From CAYJBH01 sp964368625 (GTDB taxonomy: Bacteria > Bacillota > Clostridia > Oscillospirales > Ruminococcaceae), in the NCBI GenBank assembly GCA_964368625.1, contig CAYJBH010000001.1, positions 93,495 through 157,494 of the forward strand: a stretch of 64,000 nt of DNA, read 5' to 3'. This document shows, piece after piece, positions 54,515-63,077 of the stretch; positions within the stretch are counted from its first letter, which is position 1, and each line of letters opens with the position of its first letter. Under the pieces are notes generated by a model. That model was not told the DNA's origin. It ran no database searches and saw nothing but the letters and a program-made list of their open reading frames with translations. A program made the position numbers and the translations under genes.

Positions 54515-56242
54515 TTAAATAAGCTTAAACCTTTCTCTCTGCTCGGCAGTCGGGGTTACGTATGCAGTCTCATATACTTCATATATTACCATTCCAAGAG
54601 GAAGATCAGATGTTTTCTTCAAATTTTTAACCATGGTATAATCAACAGCTACCTTGTTTGACTTTGACTGGCTAGAATAGTGAACTGCCAGTGCTGCCGC
54701 ATCGTTAAGCGTGCTATCAGGAATATCCAGCCCTTCACTCATAACCACAACATGAGAGCCGGGTGCGTTTTTAACATGAAACCAATAGTCTTTTCCTCTT
54801 GCCGTTTTAACCGATAGTTTCTCATTTTGCATGTTGTTACGACCTACTAAAATTAAAAATCCATCACAGCTAGTGAACCTTAAAAAATCGGCAGGCTTTT
54901 GTTTTTTATTTCGCTGTTTATAATTTTTTAGGTAACCTGCCTCTTTGAGCTCCTTTCTTATCTCTAATAGCTCGATCTCCGAAGTGGCACGTTCGGTTTC
55001 ATATTGAACCGTTTTTAGATACTCTATCTCAAGCTCACCATCCTTAATTAATCCGGTAAGCATCTTTACAGCGGTTAATTTTTTCTTGTAATCAGTATAA
55101 TATTTCTGGCTGTTTGCCGAGGGGGTTAATCTTGGGTCAAGCTTTATCTTAACCTGTTTACCGCTATAATAATCTAGCAATTCAACAACACTATCCCCTT
55201 TTTTTATCATGTGCATGTTTGCTGAAACAAGTTCTCCAAACAATCGGCTCTGTTCACTTTTTTCACTCTTAAATAGTTCATCTCGCCTTGCCTCTAGCTT
55301 TCGCACCGCACGTTCAAAAAGTTGCTTTACCTGTCGTGAAAGATTTCCTGACTTTTGTGTTAGGCGCATCTGTTGCTCACGCCTACTGTAGTAATCACTT
55401 AAAAGGATGCTATAGCTGTTATACGGTGTTAAGCTATAGTCTGACGGAAACTGGGATGGAGTAAAAAAACAAAACTCGCAGGGTTCGCCCTTCTCGTTTT
55501 TAACCATTACCGGCGGATTCGCATCGGCACCTTCTTTTTGAACCGACATAATGGCTTGCGCTAACGTTGATGAGGTAATGATGCTACCCTTTAGCGGATT
55601 GCCGCTGCGATGTAGTATCTCCCTTGCAACCACCGGACCAATACCACCGGTAGCAGACATGATTCCGCGCTGCAAATCATCATGCTTTAAGGCCTCATCT
55701 GCTAATTTAACAGGATCTATATCCAAAAAAAATTCCCTATCCTGCTTAGGAGGCAGGGTGTATAATAATCCCGGCAACAGCTGTCGTTGTTCGCTATCCT
55801 CAAAATCAATTCGCTTAAGTGCATCAATAACCTTGCCATCCTTTTCGTAGAGAACAAGATTTGCATAACGGCCCATAAGTTCTGCGGCTACTACAATTGT
55901 TCGCCCATCCCCAAGTTCATTTGTTGCCGCTATATTGATGTTTACAATTCGCTCACCATGTACACCTTCTACCCCGAGTATTCGCCCGCCCGATAGATGC
56001 TTGCGTAGTAACATACAAAAAGATGGTGGCACATCCGGATTTTCATAACTTTCGTCACTTAATCCTATTCTTGCCCCTCCACTGCGTAGACATGCAAACA
56101 GTTTAAAACTCTCGTTACGTGTTCGTAACGAGAGTAGAATTTCCTCCTTAGAGGGCATAAATATCTTATCTACCCTTGCTCCAATAAGCTTCTCATTTAG
56201 CTCAGCGGATATAAGTGATATGGTAACAGCATCTAAAGCCAC
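54515..56242 (-). CDS. rqcH: Ribosome quality-control protein RqcH (NFACT family)
   Basis: RqcH binds stalled 50S subunits and adds alanine tails to unfinished chains. The 575-residue protein has an NFACT-N domain from the start (ALDAVTISLISAELNEKLIGARVDKI), a coiled coil about 300-430 with FERAVRKLEARRDELFKSEKSE, and a C-terminal NFACT-R domain (ILVGRNNMQNEKLSVKTARG, DYWFHVKNAPGSHVVV). The start is GTG 56242, with AAAGGA 11 bases upstream. It lies two bases after the Nif3 gene. Confidence 0.95.
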   Translation of the reverse strand: MALDAVTISLISAELNEKLIGARVDKIFMPSKEEILLSLRTRNESFKLFACLRSGGARIGLSDESYENPDVPPSFCMLLRKHLSGGRILGVEGVHGERIVNINIAATNELGDGRTIVVAAELMGRYANLVLYEKDGKVIDALKRIDFEDSEQRQLLPGLLYTLPPKQDREFFLDIDPVKLADEALKHDDLQRGIMSATGGIGPVVAREILHRSGNPLKGSIITSSTLAQAIMSVQKEGADANPPVMVKNEKGEPCEFCFFTPSQFPSDYSLTPYNSYSILLSDYYSRREQQMRLTQKSGNLSRQVKQLFERAVRKLEARRDELFKSEKSEQSRLFGELVSANMHMIKKGDSVVELLDYYSGKQVKIKLDPRLTPSANSQKYYTDYKKKLTAVKMLTGLIKDGELEIEYLKTVQYETERATSEIELLEIRKELKEAGYLKNYKQRNKKQKPADFLRFTSCDGFLILVGRNNMQNEKLSVKTARGKDYWFHVKNAPGSHVVVMSEGLDIPDSTLNDAAALAVHYSSQSKSNKVAVDYTMVKNLKKTSDLPLGMVIYEVYETAYVTPTAEQRERFKLI

Positions 56243-56244
56243 AG

Positions 56245-57003
56245 CTATATAATTCCTTTCGTTAATAACCTGGTTGGTTCAGTTTCTTTGCAAGACACGA
56301 AAAACTCTGCATCCTTACCATGGAGTTCGAGAAGCTTGTTATGCAACACCTTAACAACCGGTTTTTCTGTAGCATAATGCCCTGCCTCAATAGCAGAAAT
56401 TGATAGTCGCTTTGCGGTTAACCAATCATCGTGACGAAGCTCGCCCGTAACCAAACAGTCAGCTCCTGATTTGTGCGCATCTTCTATAAATGATCCTGCT
56501 CCACCCACTACAGCTACAGTTTTTAGTTTCTTTTTGCTTTCGAAAAATCTTGGTGAGCAGCCTAATTCTATAGACAATATTTTTGCTAGGTCCTGTGTTG
56601 TGGTTTCTTCTTCTAAGCAACCTAACCTTCCTACATCTGAAAATACAACTGTATTTTTAAGATTCATTATTTCGGCAAGTTTATCATTTACACCATCGGT
56701 TGCGGCATCAAGGTTTGTGTGCATAGCAATACAGGATATTTCTTCCTTGCAAAGTTGATATGCCGGCATAGTATAGTCTACAGATTTAAGAGCTTTAAAA
56801 ATTACCGGATGATGAGAAATTATAAGTTCGGCATTTAATTCCCTTGCCTCATCAATTGTATCCTTGGTTACATCAAGACAAAGCAATACACGCTTTATTG
56901 GCTTTCCTGAGTTTACAATTAATCCACAGTTATCCCAATCACAGCATAGCTCAAACGGTGCAATTTGATTTAAAGTTTCCAATATCTTTTCAACTTGTAG
57001 CAT
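56245..57003 (-). CDS. Nif3-like dinuclear metal-centre protein
   Basis: A 252-residue NIF3/DUF34 family protein, known to form a hexamer with a two-metal site. APFELCCDWDNCGLIVNSG, ISHHPVIFKALKSV (metal histidines), IAMHTNLDAATDGVND and ITKGII-like C terminus with GHYATEKP carry conserved metal ligands. It has been labelled GTP cyclohydrolase I type 2, but no role is settled. The start ATG 57003 overlaps the end of trmK. Nif3 next to trmK is conserved in many Firmicutes. Confidence 0.92.
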   Translation of the reverse strand: MLQVEKILETLNQIAPFELCCDWDNCGLIVNSGKPIKRVLLCLDVTKDTIDEARELNAELIISHHPVIFKALKSVDYTMPAYQLCKEEISCIAMHTNLDAATDGVNDKLAEIMNLKNTVVFSDVGRLGCLEEETTTQDLAKILSIELGCSPRFFESKKKLKTVAVVGGAGSFIEDAHKSGADCLVTGELRHDDWLTAKRLSISAIEAGHYATEKPVVKVLHNKLLELHGKDAEFFVSCKETEPTRLLTKGII

Positions 57004-57523
57004 CAATCTCTCCCAAAAAAAGGTAATAACTTTTTTTGCCCTGTGTAACGTTATGTTTTTGATACTTTACGCCTGACTCAACCAGCCACGTTTCTAAAGC
57101 ATCCGGCTTACATGCCGGTAAAAGGGTTAACCGCTTTGTATAACTAAAAAGCCATTCACAGCTGCTTAGTATTTCTACCATGGTTATCCCGCTCATACCG
57201 GAGATTGTTACCAGCTCTGCCTCGCTTGTTTCTATGTTGCTAAGCCCATCAGAAATTCTTGTCTTAACATTTGCCTTTCTCTTTTCGGCCAAAATTATAG
57301 TTTTTTGTAATGGCATTGAGTTTTTATCGGCTGCAACTATACATTCGATATTGGTATTTTCTGCAAGCCATACCGCTAACTTTCCGTGATCACAGCCAAT
57401 ATCGCAAAGGCTCTTAGGCGCCGTTACATTATAGCGAAATTCTTCTCCGGTACTACTCTTGCAATATCCGCATATTCCGGCCGCAACAGCCGCCATTCTT
57501 GATCGAAGTAGCAACTTAATCAT
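56990..57523 (-). CDS. trmK: tRNA (adenine22-N1)-methyltransferase TrmK-like
   Basis: A SAM-dependent methyltransferase, 177 residues, that methylates A22 of tRNA. It has the SAM motif LCDIGCDHGKLAVWLAE, CIVAADKNSMPLQK and the family segment VTISGMSGITMVEIL. It is about 50 residues shorter than Bacillus TrmK and lacks the C-terminal coiled coil. Its position between lgt (one-base overlap) and nif3 supports the call. Confidence 0.85.
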   Translation of the reverse strand: MIKLLLRSRMAAVAAGICGYCKSSTGEEFRYNVTAPKSLCDIGCDHGKLAVWLAENTNIECIVAADKNSMPLQKTIILAEKRKANVKTRISDGLSNIETSEAELVTISGMSGITMVEILSSCEWLFSYTKRLTLLPACKPDALETWLVESGVKYQKHNVTQGKKSYYLFLGEIDATS

Positions 57524-58569
57524 TATTCTTCTTCGTTACTGTCATCATTCGCATCGTAGACTTCTTCTTCGCTATCGATTTCCTCTTCGCTGTCTTTTTC
57601 ATCAACAACATCAGATTCATCCTGCGCATCGTCGGCATTTTCATCTTCCAACTTTTCTATAACCGCATCAGTATTCACATTAGAATCCTGTGACGGGTTA
57701 AACACTGGTAGCAAAACAAAAGCCTTACGACTTCGTAACTTTTCACTAGTGTAGAACACAATCAGAATAATTAGTGCCGCAACACTTAGTGCAATCGCTA
57801 ATAGCTGAGATACTCTTGCATTCATTATCATTAGGCTATCGGTTCGTAAACCTTCAACCACTGCACGTTCTGCACCATATAGCAGAAGATATAGTAGGAA
57901 TATCTCGCCGTTGAACTTACGACGTTTAGAATAAAGTGCTAGTCCTATAAAGCACAGGAGACACCAAACCGATTCATAAAGAAAGGTTGGATGAACCGGA
58001 AGGGTTGGATCTATCGAGGAGGCAAATGCAGAATTGTTTGAAATTAATGATGTAAGATATCTATTTGTTCCCTCACTATACATTCCGAAAATAGAATCAG
58101 TGTTGGTTCCAAACGCTTCTTGATTAAAGAAGTTGCCCCAACGACCAATACATTGACCGATTAAAAAGCCTATTGCAGCAATATCAAACATCGGTAGTAG
58201 TGCCACCTTACGTGCCTTGCACATTGGAATAGCAACAAGAAATGCAGCTAGTACTGCGCCATAAATCGCTACACCGCCATCACGAATATCAATCATATCT
58301 AAAAAGTTGTCAAATGGATAGGGTGAGAATATAACATAATATATCCTTGCGCCAAGTATTGCAGCAATTCCGGAAACGATTATAACATCTAAACCTTTAT
58401 CAGGATCGATTCCAAATTTTTTCGAATTATAGAAAAAGTAAACAAGCGCAAGGCTCATTCCCAGTGCAATACAAATTCCGTACCAATATATGTTAAAACC
58501 GCCTATGCTAAAGGCTACAGGATTAATGGCTAAATCGAGCCCTAATTCGGGAAATGTTACGTTATACAT
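57523..58569 (-). CDS. lgt: Prolipoprotein diacylglyceryl transferase with acidic C-terminal tail
   Basis: The membrane enzyme that attaches diacylglycerol to the lipobox cysteine of prelipoproteins. GICIALGMSLALVYFF, DGGVAIYGAVLAAF, the Lgt signature IGRWGNFFNQEAFG, HPTFLYES and the later AVVEGLRTDSL are in order, over about seven helices. The catalytic core ends around residue 285. The last 60 residues form a Glu/Asp-rich, low-complexity tail (EEEIDSEEEVYDANDD) that is not part of the family domain. Substrates include the two lipoproteins encoded in this window. Confidence 0.94.
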   Translation of the reverse strand: MYNVTFPELGLDLAINPVAFSIGGFNIYWYGICIALGMSLALVYFFYNSKKFGIDPDKGLDVIIVSGIAAILGARIYYVIFSPYPFDNFLDMIDIRDGGVAIYGAVLAAFLVAIPMCKARKVALLPMFDIAAIGFLIGQCIGRWGNFFNQEAFGTNTDSIFGMYSEGTNRYLTSLISNNSAFASSIDPTLPVHPTFLYESVWCLLCFIGLALYSKRRKFNGEIFLLYLLLYGAERAVVEGLRTDSLMIMNARVSQLLAIALSVAALIILIVFYTSEKLRSRKAFVLLPVFNPSQDSNVNTDAVIEKLEDENADDAQDESDVVDEKDSEEEIDSEEEVYDANDDSNEEE

Positions 58570-58571
58570 TT

Positions 58572-59834
58572 TTATTCCTCCAGTGGTAATATTGTTAAGG
58601 TAGAGCTTCTCTCCTCTTTGAACATGTTATTAAACATGTTCTCAACCTCTTCAAATGTTATTTCATTTATATAGGCTAGCTCAGAAAAAGGCTCTCTATT
58701 TTTGAAAAATGCTCCACTCATCATAGTTGCAACATCTTCAGGGCTATCAAACTCACTCACATAGTCCCCATACAACCCTTTTTTAGCCGATTCGAATATT
58801 TCGCGTGACAAACCCTCTCTCTTAAGCCTTTGAATCTCATCCTTAAGCAATTTTTCTACCTCGTTCAAAGAGCGGGTTTCGGCTGAAAAGATAAAGCTTA
58901 AATAACCTCTTCCTGAAATATATTCACAGGATAACTCGTTACTTATTAATCCTTCATCATAAAGTTTGCGATATAAAGGTGTCATGCTACCACTAATTAG
59001 CTCTGATATAATAGCACATATCAACTCACCTTTTAATGAATTATCGGCTGTAAAAGGTTCTTCTTTATAACCGATTCCAATCATAGGTAAGCCTATTGCT
59101 AGTCGTAATTCTTTTCTCTTCGTTGCAACATGTGTGGGTTCATCATTCGTTATACGTTCTATCGGTTTTGTAGTGCATTCTTTTGTTAACCCTGCTCGTT
59201 CACACGCATCTAACACCTCTTGTTTGGTTATATTGCCGGCTACCGATAAAACCATATTGCTACTTGCATAGAAGGCATCGGTACATCTGAACAACAGCTC
59301 TGGTGTAATATTTGATATACTCTCAACAGTACCAGCTATGTCTTCACGGATATCATGGTTTACGTAGAGCGAAGATAACACCCCAAAAAACAATCTCCAT
59401 TCAGGATTATCATCATACATTCTTATTTCCTGCGCAATAATTCCCTGTTCCTTTAAAACAGTTGCATCGGTGAAGTATGGCTTTGAAACAAAGGATAAAA
59501 GTATATCAAGAGATTCGTGAATATTCTCGGTTGCAGTAAAAAGATAACAGGTTTTGTCAAAACTGGTGTAGGCGTTAGCCGAAGCGCCGGTCTTTGCATA
59601 TAAGGTAAATGCGTCTCCGTCCTCATTTTCAAACATTTTATGTTCTAAAAAATGTGCAATACCAGCCGGAAGTGTTACCTTACCTTTTTCGTCTCTAAAA
59701 GTTCTATCTACCGATCCAAAATCAGTTCCATAGATTGCATGAACGGCCGCAAAATTTGGCATAGGTGCAATATATACCGTTAAACCGCAAGGCAAAACGA
59801 TTTTCTCGGCTAAATCATTGTAAAACTTATTCAA
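58572..59834 (-). CDS. M16 family zinc peptidase (YmfH-like), active subunit
   Basis: A 420-residue insulinase-fold protein with the inverted zinc motif HFLEH (AGIAHFLEHKMFE) near residue 62 and the more distal glutamate, so it should be catalytic. It is paired with the inactive M16 gene 11 bases upstream in the operon, like ymfF/ymfH of Bacillus and the sporulation- or pheromone-linked pairs. Substrate unknown. Confidence 0.9.
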   Translation of the reverse strand: MNKFYNDLAEKIVLPCGLTVYIAPMPNFAAVHAIYGTDFGSVDRTFRDEKGKVTLPAGIAHFLEHKMFENEDGDAFTLYAKTGASANAYTSFDKTCYLFTATENIHESLDILLSFVSKPYFTDATVLKEQGIIAQEIRMYDDNPEWRLFFGVLSSLYVNHDIREDIAGTVESISNITPELLFRCTDAFYASSNMVLSVAGNITKQEVLDACERAGLTKECTTKPIERITNDEPTHVATKRKELRLAIGLPMIGIGYKEEPFTADNSLKGELICAIISELISGSMTPLYRKLYDEGLISNELSCEYISGRGYLSFIFSAETRSLNEVEKLLKDEIQRLKREGLSREIFESAKKGLYGDYVSEFDSPEDVATMMSGAFFKNREPFSELAYINEITFEEVENMFNNMFKEERSSTLTILPLEE

Positions 59835-59845
59835 TATGTCTGCTC

Positions 59846-61102
59846 CTATTCTTTGTTAGTTAGGGTGTAACTTACAGCCGGTTTTAATAATGACAACAAT
59901 CTACGAACATCCTCAGCAGTAGTAGACTTAATTATTTCTTTTGTTTCTTCAATGGTGGTAAAATCATTTTTTACTACACCGGCAAATGCCATAAGCTCTA
60001 TTGCTGCAAGGCTGTCAGATGCCGCGTTAAGTTGGTTAATAAACTGTCGCTTTGCATCATTTAGCTCGCCCTCGCCCACTAGCTCTTTTGTTAGTTCTAT
60101 TAACTCCGCATCGATGGCATTTAATGTATGCTCTGCCTTATCATGCTCAACCCCGCTATCAACTGCAACAGTATAGGTTACCGTTCCGTAAACGGCAACA
60201 CAATAGTAACAGAGGCTTTGTTTTTCTCTCACATTTGTAAATAACCTTGATGTTGGCAGCGATCCGAACACCGCAATTGAAAGGCGCATTTTAATAGAAT
60301 CAACAGGTGATAACTTTGTTCCAACATTATATATTTTACAAATTTTACCCTGAACCGTCTGCATAGTTTCTGAATATGCTTTAAACTCATTTTCAGCTTC
60401 ACAAAAGGGAAAGGTAAAAGGTCTGTTTTCTCTGGTTTTAGATTTAAGAAAGGCTAATGCTTCAGCCTGAACAGCACTCCCGTCTGCCCCCTGTGCTATT
60501 ATCTCTATATGAGAGTGTTTAACCATATCATTATATAGCTCGGTTAGTAGCTGTGGCGTTACAGCTTTAACCTCTTCTAGATATCCGTTAGATTCAACAC
60601 CATTTGCAGAATCACCAAAATAGCGTCTTCGTGCCTGTCTGACGCAATAACTTCTTTTATTATTTTGTTCGCTACTTAAAAGATCATAAAGCTTTCCTGA
60701 TTCTATAGCTATTGCATCTGCCGGAAATAACCCTTCCTCTAAGCATGGTTTAAATGCAACACCAAGCAGTAGCTTAGTATATTCTCCTGAAAGGTTACTC
60801 TCTGTCGGTGCAAAGCTGTCTTTTATTCCGCCAACACTAACCGATACTACTCGATTTGCACCCTGAACCGTGCTCTCGGCAGATAATGAAGCTCCGTATA
60901 GTGAAGCTAGTTTTATCGACAACGCCGTCATATCGGGGCAATCTTCATACCCTCTTTCGAGCAGATAAGGTAGTAGTGCATAGGCGGTAGCAGTAGCTTT
61001 ATTACTGGGCATAATAAAGTTAATAGAAATACGGCACCGCTTAAATTTTTCTGCTGGCATATTATTTATATATACACCTGGCAATATCTCGGTTCTTGGC
61101 AT
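59846..61102 (-). CDS. M16-like peptidase family protein (YmfF-like), probably inactive
   Basis: A 418-residue M16-fold protein without the HxxEH motif, so it likely serves as the non-catalytic partner. SFAPTESNLSGEYTKLLLGVAF, RQARRRYFGDSANG and RLFTNVREKQSLCYYC (the RxxxxxY substrate site of the C-terminal half) support the family. Start: the ATG at 61123 contains the AAAGGA ribosome site within its second and third codons, so the ATG at 61102, nine bases after it, is chosen. Confidence 0.87.
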   Translation of the reverse strand: MPRTEILPGVYINNMPAEKFKRCRISINFIMPSNKATATAYALLPYLLERGYEDCPDMTALSIKLASLYGASLSAESTVQGANRVVSVSVGGIKDSFAPTESNLSGEYTKLLLGVAFKPCLEEGLFPADAIAIESGKLYDLLSSEQNNKRSYCVRQARRRYFGDSANGVESNGYLEEVKAVTPQLLTELYNDMVKHSHIEIIAQGADGSAVQAEALAFLKSKTRENRPFTFPFCEAENEFKAYSETMQTVQGKICKIYNVGTKLSPVDSIKMRLSIAVFGSLPTSRLFTNVREKQSLCYYCVAVYGTVTYTVAVDSGVEHDKAEHTLNAIDAELIELTKELVGEGELNDAKRQFINQLNAASDSLAAIELMAFAGVVKNDFTTIEETKEIIKSTTAEDVRRLLSLLKPAVSYTLTNKE

Positions 61103-61227
61103 TTTATTGTTTGTTCCTTTCATGAAGTTTTGATCATTTTATCAAACAATGGCAAATTTCCGGTCGCTTATGCTAACAAAACACAAAACTTATAGCTATT
61201 AAAACATTTTAAACCGCTAATTAATTA

Positions 61228-61707
61228 TTACGTAACGATTATATGATCTTTAAGACTGTTGTTTATTCTTTCAAGTAATGCTTCGCTGTTGTCATCTTGT
61301 AAATATTCTGCAAGTTGTTCACTTAACTGAAAAGAATTACATACATGACGTAAAACTCTGCTCTGTACTGATAGGCTCTCTAACCCTAATAAAAACACTA
61401 TCTGAACAGGAAGCGAGTTTGTTAAATCAGCCATATTTCCAAATGGCACCTTTTGCTTTAAAGTAGCAACGCTAATAAAGTTCTTTTTGCAGCCTGTATG
61501 AATATGTGGTACCGCAATTGGTATATTCATATTTAGGGCAGTTGGCATGTTTTTTTCCCTTTCTATAAGGGCAGGTTTAAAACTCTCGTCGGCTACTCCT
61601 GCTTTTATTGCAGCATCTGCAAGTGCCTCTAACACCTCAACATCTGTCTTTGCATCAAGACCTGCAAACATTAGCTCTTTTTGAGTTAAAATTGATATCT
61701 GTGACAA
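61228..61707 (-). CDS. PTS sugar transporter subunit IIA, fructose/mannitol type
   Basis: A 159-residue phosphocarrier. The phosphorylation histidine is in IPIAVPHIHTG (near residue 66), with LIEREKNMPTALNM before it and IVFLLG after it, typical of EIIA-Fru. It could pass phosphate to a IIB partner for a sugar permease or act in regulation. The IIC gene downstream at 61889 is of another type, and no IIB is in sight. Confidence 0.85.
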   Translation of the reverse strand: MSQISILTQKELMFAGLDAKTDVEVLEALADAAIKAGVADESFKPALIEREKNMPTALNMNIPIAVPHIHTGCKKNFISVATLKQKVPFGNMADLTNSLPVQIVFLLGLESLSVQSRVLRHVCNSFQLSEQLAEYLQDDNSEALLERINNSLKDHIIVT

Positions 61708-61888
61708 AACTTATACCTCCTGAAAACAATTAAATACATTATATCAGATAACTTATGTAAATAAAAGATATTTGTAGAAAATTATTTATTTTTTTGTTTA
61801 ATTGATTTTTGCCACACAAATAGTATACCACAAAACTGATAAACAATTATGTGTAGCTTATACTGTGATTACCCAACAATACAAATTG

Positions 61889-62965
61889 TTAATCAGCTTT
61901 CAAGATAAGCATGGTTACAAGTGATATTGTAAATGCTAGAAATATACCTATAATGAAGTGTACGAAAGTATCTCCAAAAAAAACAGGTATAGTTGGTATA
62001 GAGGGGGTAGCATAATGAAATGCTTTTACCCTAAAAAGCCCCATGTAAAACCCGCCGACTGTCCCCCCAACGCACTGTGATATCAAGGTTTTTTTATAGT
62101 TCGGATACACCTCAAACACCAGCTGTTCCATAACACCACTAAACGCAATGGTAACTACAGATGCTGTTGCAATCGCTTTTAAATCCTTCTTTTTTGTAGT
62201 TAGCAGTATCCCTAGTGCTACTCCAAGTGCCGCAAACGAACAAGGAGCCAACATCGGCCTTATATAATCGTATCCAAGCTCAGTAAGATTATTCAGCATT
62301 ATAGGTACTGCACCCCATTGAAGGCCAAATGTAACAAAAAACACCCAGCTTCCTCCAAGGACTGCACCGGTTACCGGTGCACTAACCTCAATTAAGCCGT
62401 TAATAAATATTCCAATCTGCTGTAGTGTTAGATATCCTATAGGTCCAACAACTAACACCGAGAGTGGAACAATAATTGCTATACCTAAAAATGGAGATAA
62501 AAACCCTGTAAAAGGTGGTTTAAGAATATGATTAAGCCTCTTTTCTATAACCGAGTAAACCGCCACTATAAGTATAGGTGGTAGAACTGAGGCAGAATAA
62601 CTATAGTCGGTGAAGTAAAGATCAAAACCATTAAAAATCTCCGAGCTTTCGATATAAAGCAAAAAGCCTACCGGTATTGCAGAGAGAAAACTGTTACATC
62701 CAAACACTTTAGAACAGCTAATAGCCAGTAATATAGGAAGAAAATAGTATGCAGAATCGGCGCAATTCGCCAACATAATTAGTAAAATTGAACTGTTTAT
62801 ATCTACCTGAAACACCTCGGTAATTAGGGTTAAAACTGCATTTAAAAGGCCACTTGCCACCACTACCGGTATAACCGGAATAAAAATATCGGCAAATAGC
62901 TTCGTTAATCTCTCAAATGAGCTTTTTATAGGATTAAAAATCTTTCTTTTTTCGCTAATCTTCAT
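61889..62965 (-). CDS. Orphan PTS IIC-like permease, glucose/beta-glucoside superfamily
   Basis: A 358-residue membrane protein with about ten helices. The N-terminal FADIFIPVIPVVVASGLLNAV and APVTGAVLGGSWVFFVTFGLQWGAVPIMLNNL match EIIC of the Glc superfamily. The usual G-x-TEP sugar motif is degenerate (FSGVMEQLVFEVYPNYKK), and there is no IIB or IIA domain attached. It may be a non-phosphorylating transporter, a sensor, or rely on other IIB proteins. The gene is separate from both neighbours. Confidence 0.72.
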   Translation of the reverse strand: MKISEKRKIFNPIKSSFERLTKLFADIFIPVIPVVVASGLLNAVLTLITEVFQVDINSSILLIMLANCADSAYYFLPILLAISCSKVFGCNSFLSAIPVGFLLYIESSEIFNGFDLYFTDYSYSASVLPPILIVAVYSVIEKRLNHILKPPFTGFLSPFLGIAIIVPLSVLVVGPIGYLTLQQIGIFINGLIEVSAPVTGAVLGGSWVFFVTFGLQWGAVPIMLNNLTELGYDYIRPMLAPCSFAALGVALGILLTTKKKDLKAIATASVVTIAFSGVMEQLVFEVYPNYKKTLISQCVGGTVGGFYMGLFRVKAFHYATPSIPTIPVFFGDTFVHFIIGIFLAFTISLVTMLILKAD

Positions 62966-63029
62966 ATTTATTTGACCATTTTAACAACCTGTTATAAGTA
63001 TAACACAATAGATAATAAAAAGCTATAAC

Positions 63030-63060
63030 AACATCCGAGGCAGTAATCGCCTCGGATGTT
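63030..63060 (-). terminator. Terminator after the xylulokinase gene
   Basis: A perfect 12-pair GC-rich stem (AACATCCGAGGC with GCCTCGGATGTT) lies 18 bases past the xylB stop; the T-run is interrupted. Confidence 0.75.
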
Positions 63061-63077
63061 AATCCATAAACAATTAT

